A stretch of DNA of 64,000 nt from Acanthosepion esculentum (GCA_964036315.1 OZ038487.1:56903787-56967786); one strand, 5' to 3'; numbered from the stretch's first letter, positions 21,690-33,592 are shown. The notes: generated by a model not told the origin, from the letters alone. Numbers and translations: made by a program.

Positions 21690-22483
21690 AGGCAGAAGAA
21701 AAAAGAAAAGGCAAAAGAAAAAAGAAAAGAGAGAGGGGAGGGGGAGAAGAGAGGGGAGGGGGATATGGGAAAGAGAGAGAGGAAAGAGAGAGGGAGGGAG
21801 GAAAGAGAGAGAGAGAGAGGGAGGGAGGAAAGAGAGGGAGGGAGGAAAGAGAGAGAGGGGGAGGAAAGAGAGAGAGGGGGAGGAAAGAGAGAGAGGGGGA
21901 GGAGAGAGAGAGAAGGGGAGGAGAGAGAGAGAGAGGGGGAGGAGAGAGAGAGAGGGGGAGGAGAGAGAGAGAGGGGGAGGAGAGAGAGAGGGGGAGGAGA
22001 GAGAGAGGGGGGGAGGAGAGAGAGAGAGGGGGAGGAGAGAGAGAGAGGGGGAGGAGAGAGAGAGAGGGGGAGGAGAGAGAGAGAGGGGGAGGAGAGAGAG
22101 AGAGGGGGAGGAGAGAGAGAGAGAGAGGGGTGAGGAAAGAGAGAGGGGTGAGGAAAGAGAGGGGGGTGAGGAAAGAGAGGGGGGAGGAAAGAGAGAGGGG
22201 AGAGGAAAGAGAGGGGGAGGAAAGAGAGAGGGGGAGGAAAGAGAGAGGGGGAGGAAAGAGAGAGGGGGAGGAAAGAGAGGGGGGAGGAAAGAGAGAGAGA
22301 GAGGGGGAGGAGAGAGAGAGAGAGGGGGAGGAGAGAGAGAGAGAGGGGGGAGGAGAGAGAGAGAGGGAGGAAAGAGAGAGAGAGAGAGAGGGAGGAAAGA
22401 GAGAGAGAGAGAGGGAGGAAAGAGAGAGAGAGAGGGAGGAAAGAAAGAGAGAGAGGGAGGAAAGAAAGAGAGAGAGAGGAATA
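21690..22483. repeat. Long homopurine tract / GA-rich minisatellite
   Basis: For about 790 bp the plus strand is almost entirely A and G. The core (about 21770-22340) is an irregular 16-22 bp minisatellite of GGGGGAGGAGAGAGAGA type, with shifts between GGAAAGAGAG and GGAGAGAG variants. The long open frames on both strands (E/R/G-rich and S/L/P-rich) are translations of the repeat, not proteins. Such tracts can form intramolecular triplexes, which is known for mirror-like purine tracts in general. Confidence 0.95.
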
Positions 22484-22499
22484 AAAGCAAAGTAGGTCG

Positions 22500-23510
22500 G
22501 TGAATAAAATAAACAATTGATTATGTGAGAGCATTTTGATGAGACTGCAAAAGATGCTAACTGGATTTAAGTGAGTACACCAGGAAGATTAACTGCAAAA
22601 CTGATAATAGAAATGCTATTAACAGCGTAATCTAGATGGCCTGGAAAACTGCCGTCTTTGATTCCACCATCGCAAAGCTGCCATTGTTCGCACACATGAC
22701 GGTCACAGTAACCGAATCTACCAGTTTCGACGTCACATCTGTTTATACAGAGAGAAACCAAAGTACTCTCCCAACTGTCACACTAATATGGCATCACAGA
22801 TTGTCTCCCTCGTCTTCCGGTTGAATATATATGCATTTGCCTCTTTTTCAACATTAAGTAACATCGAAGTAAACATCGTAATGAACTTACCAACATTTAG
22901 AGCGTTGATAACGTAGATGCACAGTTCCAACCATTTGGGCGAATTTCTTGAATGAGTATTGCCAAAGTTAAGGATGAGCGTCTAATGGAACAGGGTCTGG
23001 AAACTGGAAACGGGGAGCCGACTTTGAAATCCGGACCGCTCTTTACAGTACTTTGTAACACATTATCTCTCAGTTGCGTGTCTTTCTTCCGGGCGAGTGC
23101 GCTCATGGGCGGCTTCTTCAAAGGACAGAGTCGCAACTGAGAAAAATTATGCTGAGAGGTGCCCAGCCCTGGAAAACAGCTGCCTGAAACCGCGCCCTAT
23201 CATTGCACTAGAGAGAAGGATCGGTGCTAGAACCGAGGCCAGCGCAACCGGCAGTTGCGGGCAATTTTGTTCTTAGCTCCGGTGTACGCGCTCGGGTTCC
23301 CACCTTAAAAACTGACCTTGTGTCACAACTCGTCTTAGTGGGGAGGCAGAGTAAATGCCGAGTTTGTTGCGTTGACTATCACAAACGCCTTTTTGAAAGG
23401 CCATGAATCCATCTCTTCTCCCTCGATAGATGAGTTAGCAGGATGGACTCGGCTGTTAGAAACGAAAAACAAATGAAAAAAAAAAAATCTGAAGTCCACA
23501 CCAGTTTCCG
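22500..23510. other. Unassigned, more GC-rich segment with an inverted repeat
   Basis: TCTCAGTTGCG (about 23070) and CGCAACTGAGA (about 23131) are inverted copies about 60 bp apart. This segment is richer in G and C than its flanks and carries several 60-80 codon frames without recognised motifs. It could be an unrecognised transposon or an old exon-bearing sequence; I cannot decide. Confidence 0.4.
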
Positions 23511-23514
23511 AAGA

Positions 23515-23850
23515 TCACATAGCAATTTTTTCTATGCGATGTGCGCTTTCAGAACGTGGGCAATCAAGGCTCTACACAGTTTCCTGTCCTTTGTATCTCT
23601 TAGCAATGATTTTTTGTTGTTATTGTTGTCTTCTAATCCCTGTTCGGACAATCATTTACACAATCTTGTTAGGTAAGTTATGTGCCGCTTTCTTGTCTCT
23701 TGCCTTCAATATTCCTCGTGAGTGTCAACTTTCTAAGCCTTCTCTTCTCATTACGTTTCGTAGAAATTTCAACTGTCCCTTATTGATTCTAAGTACGATT
23801 TTTGTTCCCATTTTCATTGTAACTTTATTGTTGCTAGAGTTTTCTTAAAC
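23515..23850 (-). pseudogene. RTE-like LINE C-terminal fragment, minus strand
   Basis: The plus strand shows inverse motifs of the LINE tail. CAATCAAGGCTCTACACAGT and TTTCCTGTCCTTTGTA decode on the minus strand as the RDRKL-RALIAHVLK region. Further right lie the segments for the SLCK and RKLKFLRN regions. It is decayed and 5'-truncated, in opposite orientation to most other copies. Confidence 0.62.
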
Positions 23851-24324
23851 TACGGTTGATTGGCTACCTTTCTAAGAGGTTATTCTTCACAAGAACAAAA
23901 CTTGTAGCGATGAAGGAAAGAAAAGTTGGTGTAGACAGAACAGCGGTGTCGAGCTTTCAAACAAAAGTAATCGCCAATGTTCTTGAAACCTGATCGCAAA
24001 TTCTCAAGTTACGATTTCCTTGTTCTCTGCTTTTCTTCAACTCCATCTTGCAGGGGCTGGGTGGAGGAGTCGTTGAGCAATGCGTCGACAGCGTCTGCTG
24101 ATCTCTAGTTCCAACTGCTTGAGGGTCAAAATTGAGGGACATCTATTTAGAACTTTTAATGTGATTAGAGTCTAGAGTCTTCCAGTTTTCTGACTTATGT
24201 ATTTTTGTCTCAATCGATCACTTTGTACGCAATTACAAATTTGACTGGCTTTTCCAGTCTTGAAACTTCAAGTTGCTAAGTCGCAATTTTGTAGGCACAT
24301 TTCTCTCCTGCAATTACCAAATAA

Positions 24325-24605
24325 AGTGGAATGGCACTTCTTCTTTTCCTCTTGTATGGCGTGTCTCTTAGAAACATTGAGGGTGATCGCTTTCCATAAT
24401 TTACTACCCTTTGTAGCTTTGACAGTGTATTTTCTGCTATCCATTTACACAAGCTCGTTATGAAAGTTACTAGTCCCCCAGTTACCCCTCTTGTATTAGT
24501 GCGAGTGTCAGATTTTTCAAGTCCTTTTTCCATTTTGTTTCTCAGAAATATCAATTATTTCTGATCAAATGTCCTTTTCGTTTCTAGTTTCCTTAAAACG
24601 TTCTC
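24325..24605 (-). pseudogene. RTE-like LINE C-terminal fragment, minus strand
   Basis: The minus-strand frame 24276-24554 includes FLRNKMEKGLEKSDT, then SLCKWIAENTLSKLQRVVNY and GKRS. This is the FLGHIMRK-GLE, then SLC-WMAE-L, then K-RKLWRA order of the LINE tail. The terminal block lies around 24335-24400. Confidence 0.65.
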
Positions 24606-24678
24606 GTTGTACACATGTCCCTACATCCAAATAGTCACCGTTCGTCAATTAAAATCCCGTCCAAAAAGCATTGATGAG

Positions 24679-24721
<43 letters not shown>

Positions 24722-26170
24722 TTCAGAGATTCGAGAATATTTTAATTTTTCCAGCAATTTTGTTTTTTTTTATTAATTTCAGGGCTATTTTTTTCATCCT
24801 CTGGACCAACTGAACTGAAATACGATTTTGAAGTGACTTATCAAAAGGATTCCCAATAGTACCACAGACATTAGTTTCTCACAAACAGATAATCAAGCAT
24901 GTCCACATTCCGTACTTGGATTCTGCCAGACGTGATCTTTGGTTTATCCAAATAACCCACATCGCAATTTTAGCGCTAAATAAACGACTATTTTGTAATA
25001 AAAAAAATATTATCTACTGTTCGGATCAAGCGTGTTACAACCGACTTGTAGATTTTACTTGCAAATATTACGGGAATTTAAAGTATTATCATTTCATGCC
25101 TCTTGATACATTTGTCCCGCAAATAATATTTGGCGGACTCAGACGAATCTGGTTTTTAAAAAAGGCACGAAGCATGGAATTCAAACAACAATTAATAAAA
25201 GTATTAACGCGACATGTTATAAAAGGATAAATAAAATAAACGAAGTTGAAATTATAGAAAGTTCAATATAATCTTAACTGTCTCTCTGAAGTACTTACAT
25301 GTCTCGTATCTCGGGGGGAAAAAAACGGTGTTGCTGCTTCCAAAGTCAAAGGGAAAAGAGGAAGAACCTTTTTAAATATCGCACCGCCTGTGATTATTGT
25401 CAAACAAAAAATCCACACAATTCATAGCGTCATACTTTAAATTTTGTCAATTTCATGACACTATGAATTTACTTAAATTCATACTGTCATACTTAATTTT
25501 TTTTCGCACAACGCAAAATGTAGTGATACCCCCACCGCAAAAAAAAAAACAACTAAGATTAGGATTATATTTGTAATAAATAAATACGATATTACATCTC
25601 AACACGTGGGAGGTTATAATGACAGCTGTTCAAGATATTTACCAAAAAGCTCATCAGTGGCATTGCTTTCTATTAAACCTTTGTGTTCTTTGTCTGCCAA
25701 TTCTTTCTTGGGATAGTTATATAGCCTATTGTCTTCGTCCTTTGAAGACCGGAAGTTAAGAAAAGTTGATCTAGGAGTTAATAAAAACTATCAGACGAAT
25801 GATTATTAAATATGATAATTTTTCGTCCAATCAGAAATAGATAAAACTTGTCTTGTGTTTATTTAAGCCCTCAGATACAACGTTCACAGCTACCCTCGTT
25901 CACAATGACGACCCAGTCGTGACAACTGTCACCAGCGTTAACAAATTGCTTCGTGGTACACTTTCTTGCACATACACAACACTCTTAGCCTACAGAGAAG
26001 CGGGAATACCATTATTGCATACGTCAAGCCACAATACCTTTAAACTATACAACTCAGCATAAATAGATTTACAAATGAGTGATAACTATTATGAACGTCT
26101 TCACTATCGTACAATTTTTAATGTCAGCACAGTTTAAAAGTAATAATTTATTATTCGTTATTATCAAGTC
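24606..26170. other. No recognisable gene; (TA)n at 24679-24705
   Basis: The 104-codon frame at 24916-25230 starts MDSARRDLWFIQITHIAIL and shows no family I recognise. It has no stop, but its codon use is like the AT-rich surroundings. A short mirrored motif (TCATAGCGTCATACTT, TCATGACACTATGAA) occurs near 25425-25470. Confidence 0.4.
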
Positions 26171-26174
26171 TAGT

Positions 26175-26665
26175 ATGAGCCATGTCCCCTCAAGATTTTG
26201 GCGATCATGGCTCTCCACAATTTCCTGTCCTTTGTAACGCTTAATAAATTTTGTATTTTTGTTATCTCCTCTAAACCCTGTTCTTCCATCTATTTATTCA
26301 AACTCGCTAGGTCGGCTATGCGTTTCTTTCCGATGTCCCTCTTGCCTTCAATCTGTTCTGTGAATATCAAATATTCCAAGCCGCCTTTTCTCATTATGAG
26401 CCCTAGAAATTTCAAATATCTCTTTCAGATATGAAGCATAAGTTTCCTTTTTGTTTTCATTTTCTTTCTTTAAAATCTCAGTGTTGCTAACATGTTTGGG
26501 CTATGATATTTTCAACATCCTTCTTTAGATCCACCTTTCTGTTGCTTCAAGTCTCTTCCTCTATGATGAGATTGTCTAGCATTCACTGCTATATAAGAGG
26601 ATTGATGTTATGTAACGATTCAACACTCTTTCCTTGGTTTCTAACGAAATATTCGTGTAATATTC
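26175..26665 (-). pseudogene. RTE-like LINE C-terminal fragment, minus strand
   Basis: On the minus strand, from right to left, it contains the SLETKERVLNRYITSILLYSSECWT-like segment (about 26580-26660), the middle segment (about 26430-26530), and the FLGLIMRKGGLEYLIFTEQI-type and tail blocks (about 26190-26420). About 480 bp of the family's C-terminal region is present with frameshifts, making it one of the longer minus-strand copies. Confidence 0.7.
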
Positions 26666-26784
26666 TCAGGTTTTCATAAGCAGTGTATTGCAAAGTACAT
26701 ACCAGTTCCTCTGCTTAGCTTGATATCGACCCAGTACCAATCCGTAAATTCCACAACAGTCTCCACGCAGATACAGAAAGAGTT

Positions 26785-27198
26785 CTGTCAATGCATAAAA
26801 TAGGAAGCGGAGTATTACAAGGATGGGTTCTCTGGATTTACGTAACCTACACATCTAGACGATCCTAAGAGAACTAGAAGACTCATGAGTATAAACGACG
26901 CGTATGGCATTTGACAAGGTTCGATGGATAAACCGTCGTTTAAATTACGCGAAAATGAAAATAACACTGACGTCTCATTTTATCAGATATACATTGATAC
27001 CAGACACAGAAAGAAAACTGAATGAACTTTTAGATAAGGCAATAAAGGAAAAAAATAACTGTAAGACGCATGGTCGTCAGCAAAAGAGACGGCCCAAAAT
27101 GTGAGCTACGTATTGGGAAGGTCAGAATAAAGAGGATACAGAAATTTAACTATCTGGGTAACGTGATGATAGACGCCGAAAATATGTCTGAATTTCTG
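26785..27198 (+). pseudogene. RTE-like LINE reverse-transcriptase core fragment, 3' end cut off at a SINE
   Basis: GSGVLQGWVL (about 26797-26835) corresponds to the G-RQGCVLSP motif before the catalytic box. DTERKLNELLDKAIKE (about 27002-27050) follows the ADD position, then segments for VVSKRDGPKCELRIGKVRIKR and IQKFNYLGNVMID. The catalytic ADD itself falls in a degraded stretch. The reading stops exactly where family B copy 4 begins and does not obviously resume beyond it. Confidence 0.68.
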
Positions 27199-28135
27199 GT
27201 TTCGTTTACTTAACAGCATATCAACTCCTTATGAATCATTTAATGCCGAAGTTTAATTTTCTTGTGAGCTTTGCTGACTTATAATTTTTTTTACTATTAA
27301 AATCTATTGCTGATTTTTTCGTATTTTTTTTTTTTACTATTAAAATCTATTGCTGATTTTTTCGTGTTGTTTTTTACTATTAAAATCTATTGCTGATTTT
27401 TTCGTGTTTTTTTTACTATTAAAATCTATTGCTGATTTTTTCGTCTTTTTTTTTACTATTAAAATCTATTGCTGATTTTTTCGTCTTTTTTTTTACTATT
27501 AAAATCTATTGCTGATTTTTTCGTCTTTTTTTTTACTATTAAAATCTATTGCTGATTTTTTCGTCTTTTTTTTTACTATTAAAATCTATTGCTGATTTTT
27601 TCGTGTTTTTTTTTACTATTAAAATCTATTGCTGATTTTTTCGTGTTTTTTTTTACTATTAAAATCTATTGCTGATTTTTTCGTGTTTTTTTTTACTATT
27701 AAAATCTATTGCTGATTTTTTCGTGTTTTTTTTACTATTAAATTCTATTGCTGATTTTTTCGTGTTTTTTTTACTATTAAATTCTATTGCTGATTTTTTC
27801 GTGTTTTTTTACTATTAAAATCTATTGCTGATTTTTTCGTGTTTTTTTTACTATTAAAATCTATTGCTGATTTTTTCGTGTTTTTTTTACTATTAAAATC
27901 TATTGCTGGAAATTCTTACTATAAAAATGTATTTTTATACTTCCATAGTGTTTTGACACCAATTCGGGGGGTTCAACGTTTGCCCATAGCTAGGACCATC
28001 ACAGGTGCTTAGCACCCCGGATCAGGGTAGGTCTGGGGAAAATAGCAATTAAGTGGTATTTCCATGCTACTCAAAACCTCCAATCTCCAGATCAGAGGCC
28101 TTGCTGCTAGATGTCATATTCAGGACGACTGAAAT
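27199..28135 (+). mobile_element. SINE-like family B, copy 4, expanded by an internal minisatellite
   Basis: The head (GTTTACTTAACAGCATATCA, CTCCTTATGAATCATTTAATGC) and tail (CATAGCTAGGACCATCACAG, AGGCCTTGCTGCTAGATGTC) are those of the family. The normally 100-150 bp AT-rich middle is enlarged to about 640 bp. Possible target duplications are CTGAATTTCTGG before and CTGAAATTTTGG after (two mismatches). Confidence 0.82.
27285..27910 (+). repeat. 40-bp minisatellite, about 16 units, inside family B copy 4
   Basis: The unit is TACTATTAAAATCTATTGCTG followed by ATTTTTTCGTGT or …CGTCT and a T-run. Spacing is 38-40 bp and neighbouring units are nearly identical. The units derive from the ATTGCTGGT segment present once to three times in other family members. 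Variants cluster: CGTCT in units 4-8, CGTGT elsewhere, AATTCTATT in two adjacent units. That pattern fits local stepwise duplication. Confidence 0.93.
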
Positions 28136-28667
28136 TTTGGGTGGAATTTTTTAAAATTTTTTTATTTATTATTTCTAGTCGAATTTGCGTCCTCGTCTTT
28201 GTTGTTACGATGACATTTCAATCAATAATGGCTTAGAGGATTAAGAGTTGCTTACTGAATTTGGTGACAGTAATTCTGAGTTCAATCCGAGGGGCGAGTA
28301 GCATGAATATATTTAAAATGAGTGGGAACAGAGAGAGTAATAACCGAGCGGTACGAAATTAACAATTTTACCAAAGATATGATATCCCTGGGCATGGAAA
28401 GCAGAATGAGAATAATCAATACTGAAGAATACCAGGATCGAATGATGGTGGGGGGGGGGGCGCACAACAGTTAAAACGTTGGAATAGTCAAAAAAATATA
28501 TTACTCTGACTAAATGAGGTAAGAAACAACAAAGTGTCAGAGAAATCGGAAGGTGTACAGGAAGTACAAAAGATGCCTTCCAAAAACAAAGCAAATTATT
28601 TAGAAAGAGACGAAAATGTTCTCTATGAGCAAACAGTGATGAACGAATATTTGACCTCTTATATAAC

Positions 28668-29351
28668 CGAGGCCGGATTAAGAGCCACAGGGGCCCTAAG
28701 CACTTACAAGATTTTAGGGACCCCCCATACATCTTCGAGTTAAGTATGCTAGCATGGAGTCTAGGTGAGTAGTGCAAATAAAGGATATGAACGTGCATTG
28801 TAGAAACGCTAGCTGGAAATAAATATAGAAGGAACTGAAGATACATATGACCACCGACAGAAGCTGATCATCAGTTCCAACCCAGAACAATACCAACCAA
28901 GAAAGAACCAATCACAGCTGAGCAGCCACTGTCAAATGAGCCACAGTCAGATTCGAAAAGAACTGTGACCAGAAGTGGTCGTGTAATCAACAAACAAGCG
29001 TGTCACATAAACATATGGTTAGCATAATGTCAAATGAACATGAAGGTAGTCTACCCCTGTTCACAAAAATTAAACCTCATTAAATTAATTGGTAATATTA
29101 ACTTTTTCAAAAGTGCAGATGTGATGTATTAAGTAAATATTATCTCCCTTATTAACCAATCAAAATGTCAATAAAGTTTTGTTGCAGGTCTCCCCGTCCA
29201 TAATGGCGCCCGTTGATTCAAATGTTAATCGTGTTTGACTTATTTCTTCAGACGTGTACTACAACATCATATCATTACTATTCATGTGGTGCCCCCGTCC
29301 CTTGATACCTTAAGCACGTGCTTATTTTTCTTAATGGTTAATCCAACCCCA
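28668..29351. mobile_element. Possible hAT-like element with 8-bp flanking repeat
   Basis: The left end CGAGGCCGGATTAAGAGCC and the right end (inverse TGGGGTTGGATTAACCATT) share GG-GGATTAA in inverted orientation. They are flanked by TATATAAC (28660-28667) and CATATAAC (29352-29359). GGGGCCCTAAGCAC near the left and the inverse of TTAAGCACGTGC near the right also correspond. The match of the ends is weak, so this is a tentative call. Confidence 0.42.
28850..29000 (+). pseudogene. Possible Ty3/Gypsy polyprotein C-terminal remnant
   Basis: One frame reads EPITAEQPLSNEPQ, then SKRTVTRSGRVINKQ. A T-RSGR-I-KP motif after an acidic/proline-rich linker is typical of the end of Gypsy integrase proteins of the K02A2.6 type. 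Only about 45 codons remain, so this is suggestive. It lies inside the tentative hAT element above. Confidence 0.4.
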
Positions 29352-29384
29352 CATATAACGTGATTCTACCAACGAATGCCAAGA

Positions 29385-29660
29385 AAACCGTTGACAGGAC
29401 ATAAGAGCAACGAGGAAGATTCAAGGAAAATGGGAACTACAAGCACTGATGCTTACGATCAGAAAGAGACAAGAGAAATCCTTGAGATATGGACTGAAGA
29501 AAGAGGGCCTAGAGAATTTAACACTCACGTGACAATGTAGGCTGGGAAAACAGCGAATAACCTACTTTACGAGTAAGAGGAACAGAGACACAGAAGGATG
29601 GTAAAAACAAAAAAAGAGCAATAAAAGATAGGAAGTTATGGAAAGCCATGAAAAAGAAAA
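29385..29660 (+). pseudogene. RTE-like LINE C-terminal fragment
   Basis: Ordered blocks: GHKSNEEDSRK, a LMLTIRKRQEKSLRYGLKK-type segment (normally LILRIRKRQLKFLGHIMRK), GLENLTLT, WKTANNLLYE and DRKLWKAM. This is the same C-terminal order as at 14.8 and 34.0 kb, with frameshifts. Confidence 0.58.
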
Positions 29661-29664
29661 GACA

Positions 29665-32280
29665 ACCAAGCAGTTAGTCTTATCGGCCAACGACAAACTG
29701 GTGATCCAACTCCAATGAACTGGTAACTTTAAGAAACGTGGTAATCTGCATTTTTCCCCATTATAGAAGAACTTACAAAACTTCTGCCACGAACACGAGA
29801 CAGTACAATGTCTACAATCTAAAGTTTAATAATTGGCATCAATTATTGTTTTTTTTGTAGTTTTTGTTGTTATAATAAATAAAAATAAAATAAAACAATA
29901 ACATAAAAACGTTGTATAAAGTAAATTAAGTAAAAATTAAAAATAATAAAAATACTCCCAGCATGAAACAAAAACTGTTCATACCGGAAATACGGAGATC
30001 CTACCAAAAGACTTTAAATTCAGTCTTCACCATTAAGCTTGGTGTCGGTAATATATGTCCAACTTCTGTGATATGGCTTGTAATACTAGGGAGGAAATTT
30101 CTCCATTTTATCACATGTACCATAAAACAATTGTAACCTAAAAATACACACAAAAACAAATAAATTGTATGAAATTAACATACAATTTATCATGCTTTTC
30201 CTGTTATTTCTGCACCTTTTATTTTTTGTCGAGTACGCTATTATCTCCGTGAAAACGAAGCTAATTTCTGCTGCTATGATGCGAATGAATCGCCACATTT
30301 TATGATTGGTCTAAGATCGTCTTAAAGCAGACTAATTGTTCATTAAACGAACTGTTTTATAACGCTATATTAAAAGCTTTTCAACCATTCTTCCTGTTTT
30401 TGTTTCTATTATACAATGAGCTGTTCATGGTTAGTTTATACGACTAGGTAACTTAAGTGAACCACTTATTATATTGCCTAATTAAGCCTTTAGAGAGTCA
30501 TTAATGCGTATTACAAGTAGTACATTCCTTGCATTTAGTGATTATATATAAAAGTGTCATTCTTTTATTAGATGTGCCTGGTGTCCTTTTACAGACACCA
30601 AAATGAATGATGTTCAGGTTGAAAGTCTTGAACCTGAACATTAGACGTGAACATTTTTAGTGAACATAAATATAGCGATATATTCTTTATGTATTATCTG
30701 GCTTTCATGTCCTTGCTGCCCTCGGCTGGCCGTCTGTGATTTCGTTGATCCGTCGAATAATCTTGTGCAATATCAGTAAAGAGAAGCAGCAAAAAGAAAT
30801 GATGACATATACATCACACACACACACACTTTATATATATTAGTCATATAATCATACATATAGATATATTCAGTTAACGGCTGCAGTACAAACACCTATA
30901 AGAAAATAACTTTAGAGACAAGTAAAAAAAAAGATTATACATTTTGTTTTGCTCAAAAAACCTGTTTGGACGTTTCTTTCATTTAGGAGAAATTTCTGAA
31001 AACACCCATTCAAAAAAACAAAAAAACAAAAAAAAAAAAAACCCCCTAAAGTACAGTTATCTTGTCTAATCTCTTTTCTCATCTCCCCACCACTTTTTTA
31101 TGCATCTATCCATTACGATTTTCTGTATTCATATTCACGACAAATGGATTCTCTTCAGTGACATTGTTATGGACATTGCACTTCTTAGATCTCGCTAGAA
31201 AAAAAAATCATTATTTGCAACAGACCCCATATTCTATAACGCTTTGTACTAAACACACACACACACACACACACAAAATCACATATATGTGATCTGCCAT
31301 ATCGATATTTTTTTTTTTATTATTCTCACTTATTTTTTTTCGTCTCAGCTTTTATTTCTATTCTGTTATGCATCTTATCTAATTTCTCTACAGTCTCAAG
31401 TTCCGCTTCACTCCTTTCTTCTTTGTGCTCTTTACTCTATCCGTCAGACTGTATTCTTTCCTCTCTATCCGCCAGGCTCTCCTTCTCTTGCAATCTACCA
31501 TCGAAACTCTCCATTTCTCTCCTCTCTAACAATCTATTGTGAAAACACTTCCTTACTTCCTATGTCACTTTCTTTTTCTCTTTTATCTCCGGTGTCTATC
31601 ATCCGAATCTTCTTCAGTTTCAACATTCGTCTGCGGCCGCCGCAACTTCTGCTCATTTGTTTAAACATCCCTCAATACGTTCTCTTCTCGCTCCATTTTT
31701 ACTCACACGACTACCATTCGGTCTGCCAGGCTTTTTTCTCTTCATTTCACTCTCACATATATATATATCATTCACCTTACAATTAATTTACAGAATGAAT
31801 CTTCTTGGTCAACAACAGTGCTGGAGTGGCACGGAAATCAAAATGTCCCATTTCCTCGAGGATAATAAACAAATGAATATCTTTAAGTAAATGCCCTTTG
31901 TTCACATTTTTATTTTTGTCTTTTATTCTGTGAAATATATTTTTTTGCACTCACTCCAACCAACTTGTTTTCGGAACGAAAGTAGATAGGAAAGAAAAAA
32001 AAAAGATTACTTGGAGAATGACCGCAATAATATCAACACAAAGATTTGCCAAGAAAAATTTTGTTGGGGCTTAACGGCAGCGAAAATTAAAATAGAAACG
32101 TCGAACTCTTACATTTTCCACGTGTCCGCTCACACAATCATTGACAAACACACACACACACACACACACGCGTGCGCACGCGCTCACTAATAAAGCCTCA
32201 GAGAAAGAAATATGATTGGGGTGATTAAAAAGTTCGGTTTTGTTGAAAACAATCGCAACTGATTAAAAGTCGAAAAATAT
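29665..32280. other. No recognisable gene; hairpins and CA/TA runs
   Basis: AT-rich DNA. GGTGTC/GACACC (30580-30599) and the perfect 10-bp stem TGTTCAGGTT/AACCTGAACA (30611-30640) form two neighbouring hairpins. (CA)n occurs at about 30818, 31253-31275 and 32147-32170. The pyrimidine-rich frame at 31289-31786 translates to a hydrophobic S/L/F-rich chain without a family I know. Confidence 0.5.
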
Positions 32281-32284
32281 TAGA

Positions 32285-32475
32285 TCTGCATAAATGGTAA
32301 TATTAGCAATGTCCTTATAAGGAAACATTCGGCATTCATTAGCTGCGCTGCTAGTGTTATCGTCAGTTGTATTTTATAAAATCTTTCTATTAAAACAAAT
32401 TCTCAGGCAAATATGTTTCTCATGTTCAATAATTGTTATAGCTCTTTCCATCAGTTACTGTTATTACACTTTTTA
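32285..32475 (+). repeat. Dispersed repeat family D, copy 1
   Basis: Matches 35440-35760 (same strand) and 54895-55115 (opposite strand). Shared blocks include TCCTTATAAGGAAACATT, GTATTCATTA-type, TTATAAAATC-TT, and CAGTTACTGTTATT. No coding motif. Confidence 0.62.
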
Positions 32476-33526
32476 CAATATTCCTTTTTTTTTTTTTTAC
32501 ATATATATGCATATCTAAAAATAAACAGGTAAGGCTGATATTTTTTAATTATTCTATTTATTCTCTATAAAAATTGTCTTATCAGTTATTTTCAGAAATT
32601 CAATAAAGAAACAGGAACATTTCGTTAACATGCCACTGGCTCTGCTTAAACGGTTAATTTCATGAAATAATTTGAAGGAACTAGTAATTGGATAATAATT
32701 AAAATTCTCAGTCTGTTAAATGATTGAGAAAAAATTAAAAGAAACTGGTTAAAAATTGTGTTTTAAGACCATAAAATAAATTTAAGAACGGGTCCAAGGA
32801 GAATCAAACCCAGAATTAACTAGCCAAGATTCAGTAAAACTGGGCAAAACCAAGGTTTCCAACCCTATCCACTTCCCACCGATAAGAAGAAATGATTAAT
32901 GTGTTGTCTGAGTTGTCTTTTGATCGGGAGAAATTAAATACAGGGATTTCTTTACATTCATACTATCTGTTCAAAATGTGCATTTCCTTACAGAAAAGGA
33001 ACCAAAATTCTTCTACACAAATAAATAAATAAATAAATTAAATTTAAATTTAAAAAAAAAAAGAAAAAAAAGGTATTTTTTTATCTAATTCCCAGGCTTG
33101 GATTCAATTTATATTACACTATCCGTCCGATACGGGTATATCCACACAGAAAAAAAAAATGAGCCAATTTTTTTAAAAACCAAGAAAGCATTTCTATTTT
33201 ATCTAATTCCCAAACTTTGGGTTTGTTTATATTGGTGCTGTTACCCCAAAACAACATTATATTTACAGAAAGAGAGAACAAAAATTTCTAAAAATAAAGC
33301 GTGTGTCATATGGTTAATAAATACCTCTTAAGATTAAGACGACCGGGAAATAAAAATTACATATATCAATGTCAAATTTTGGGGAGGAGTCATCTATATA
33401 AACGAGAGACCACCAGGCCAGAGACACACACAGACGGAGAATCGGACCCAACAAAGAGTCGACAGATAGTTGCCTCCTCACAAGAAAAACACTCGCAATT
33501 TTGGTGGCTGGAGCGAACGAGCGAGC

Positions 33527-33527
33527 G

Positions 33528-33562
<35 letters not shown>

Positions 33563-33592
33563 ACACACGCACACACACACACACACACACAA
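33527..33592. repeat. (CA)n microsatellite with CG interruptions
   Basis: About 66 bp of CA dinucleotides interrupted by GCACACGCAC units. Overlapping TH-repeat and CV-repeat open frames are translations of it. Confidence 0.96.

Noticed and set aside
21623..22534. Very long open frames (275-303 codons) on both strands
   Set aside because: They are direct translations of a purine-only repeat (E/R/G on one strand, S/L/P on the other) and have no other protein-like property.
24916..25230. 104-codon frame as a possible host exon
   Set aside because: No motif or splice context that I can recognise; kept only as unassigned sequence.
27285..27910. 40-bp periodic array as a CRISPR array
   Set aside because: No variable spacers; the array lies inside a SINE-like element and derives from it.
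28313..28846. 177-codon minus-strand frame
   Set aside because: No recognisable domain; it crosses the tentative hAT left end and a G-run, and composition is that of AT-rich spacer.
31289..31786. 165-codon plus-strand frame, possible membrane protein
   Set aside because: Same reason: TC-rich DNA, ends in a TA-repeat translation, and no known domain.
32785..32850. tRNA-like sequence on the minus strand
   Set aside because: Only a B-box-like GGGTTTGATTCTCC is visible; no A box at proper spacing or cloverleaf.
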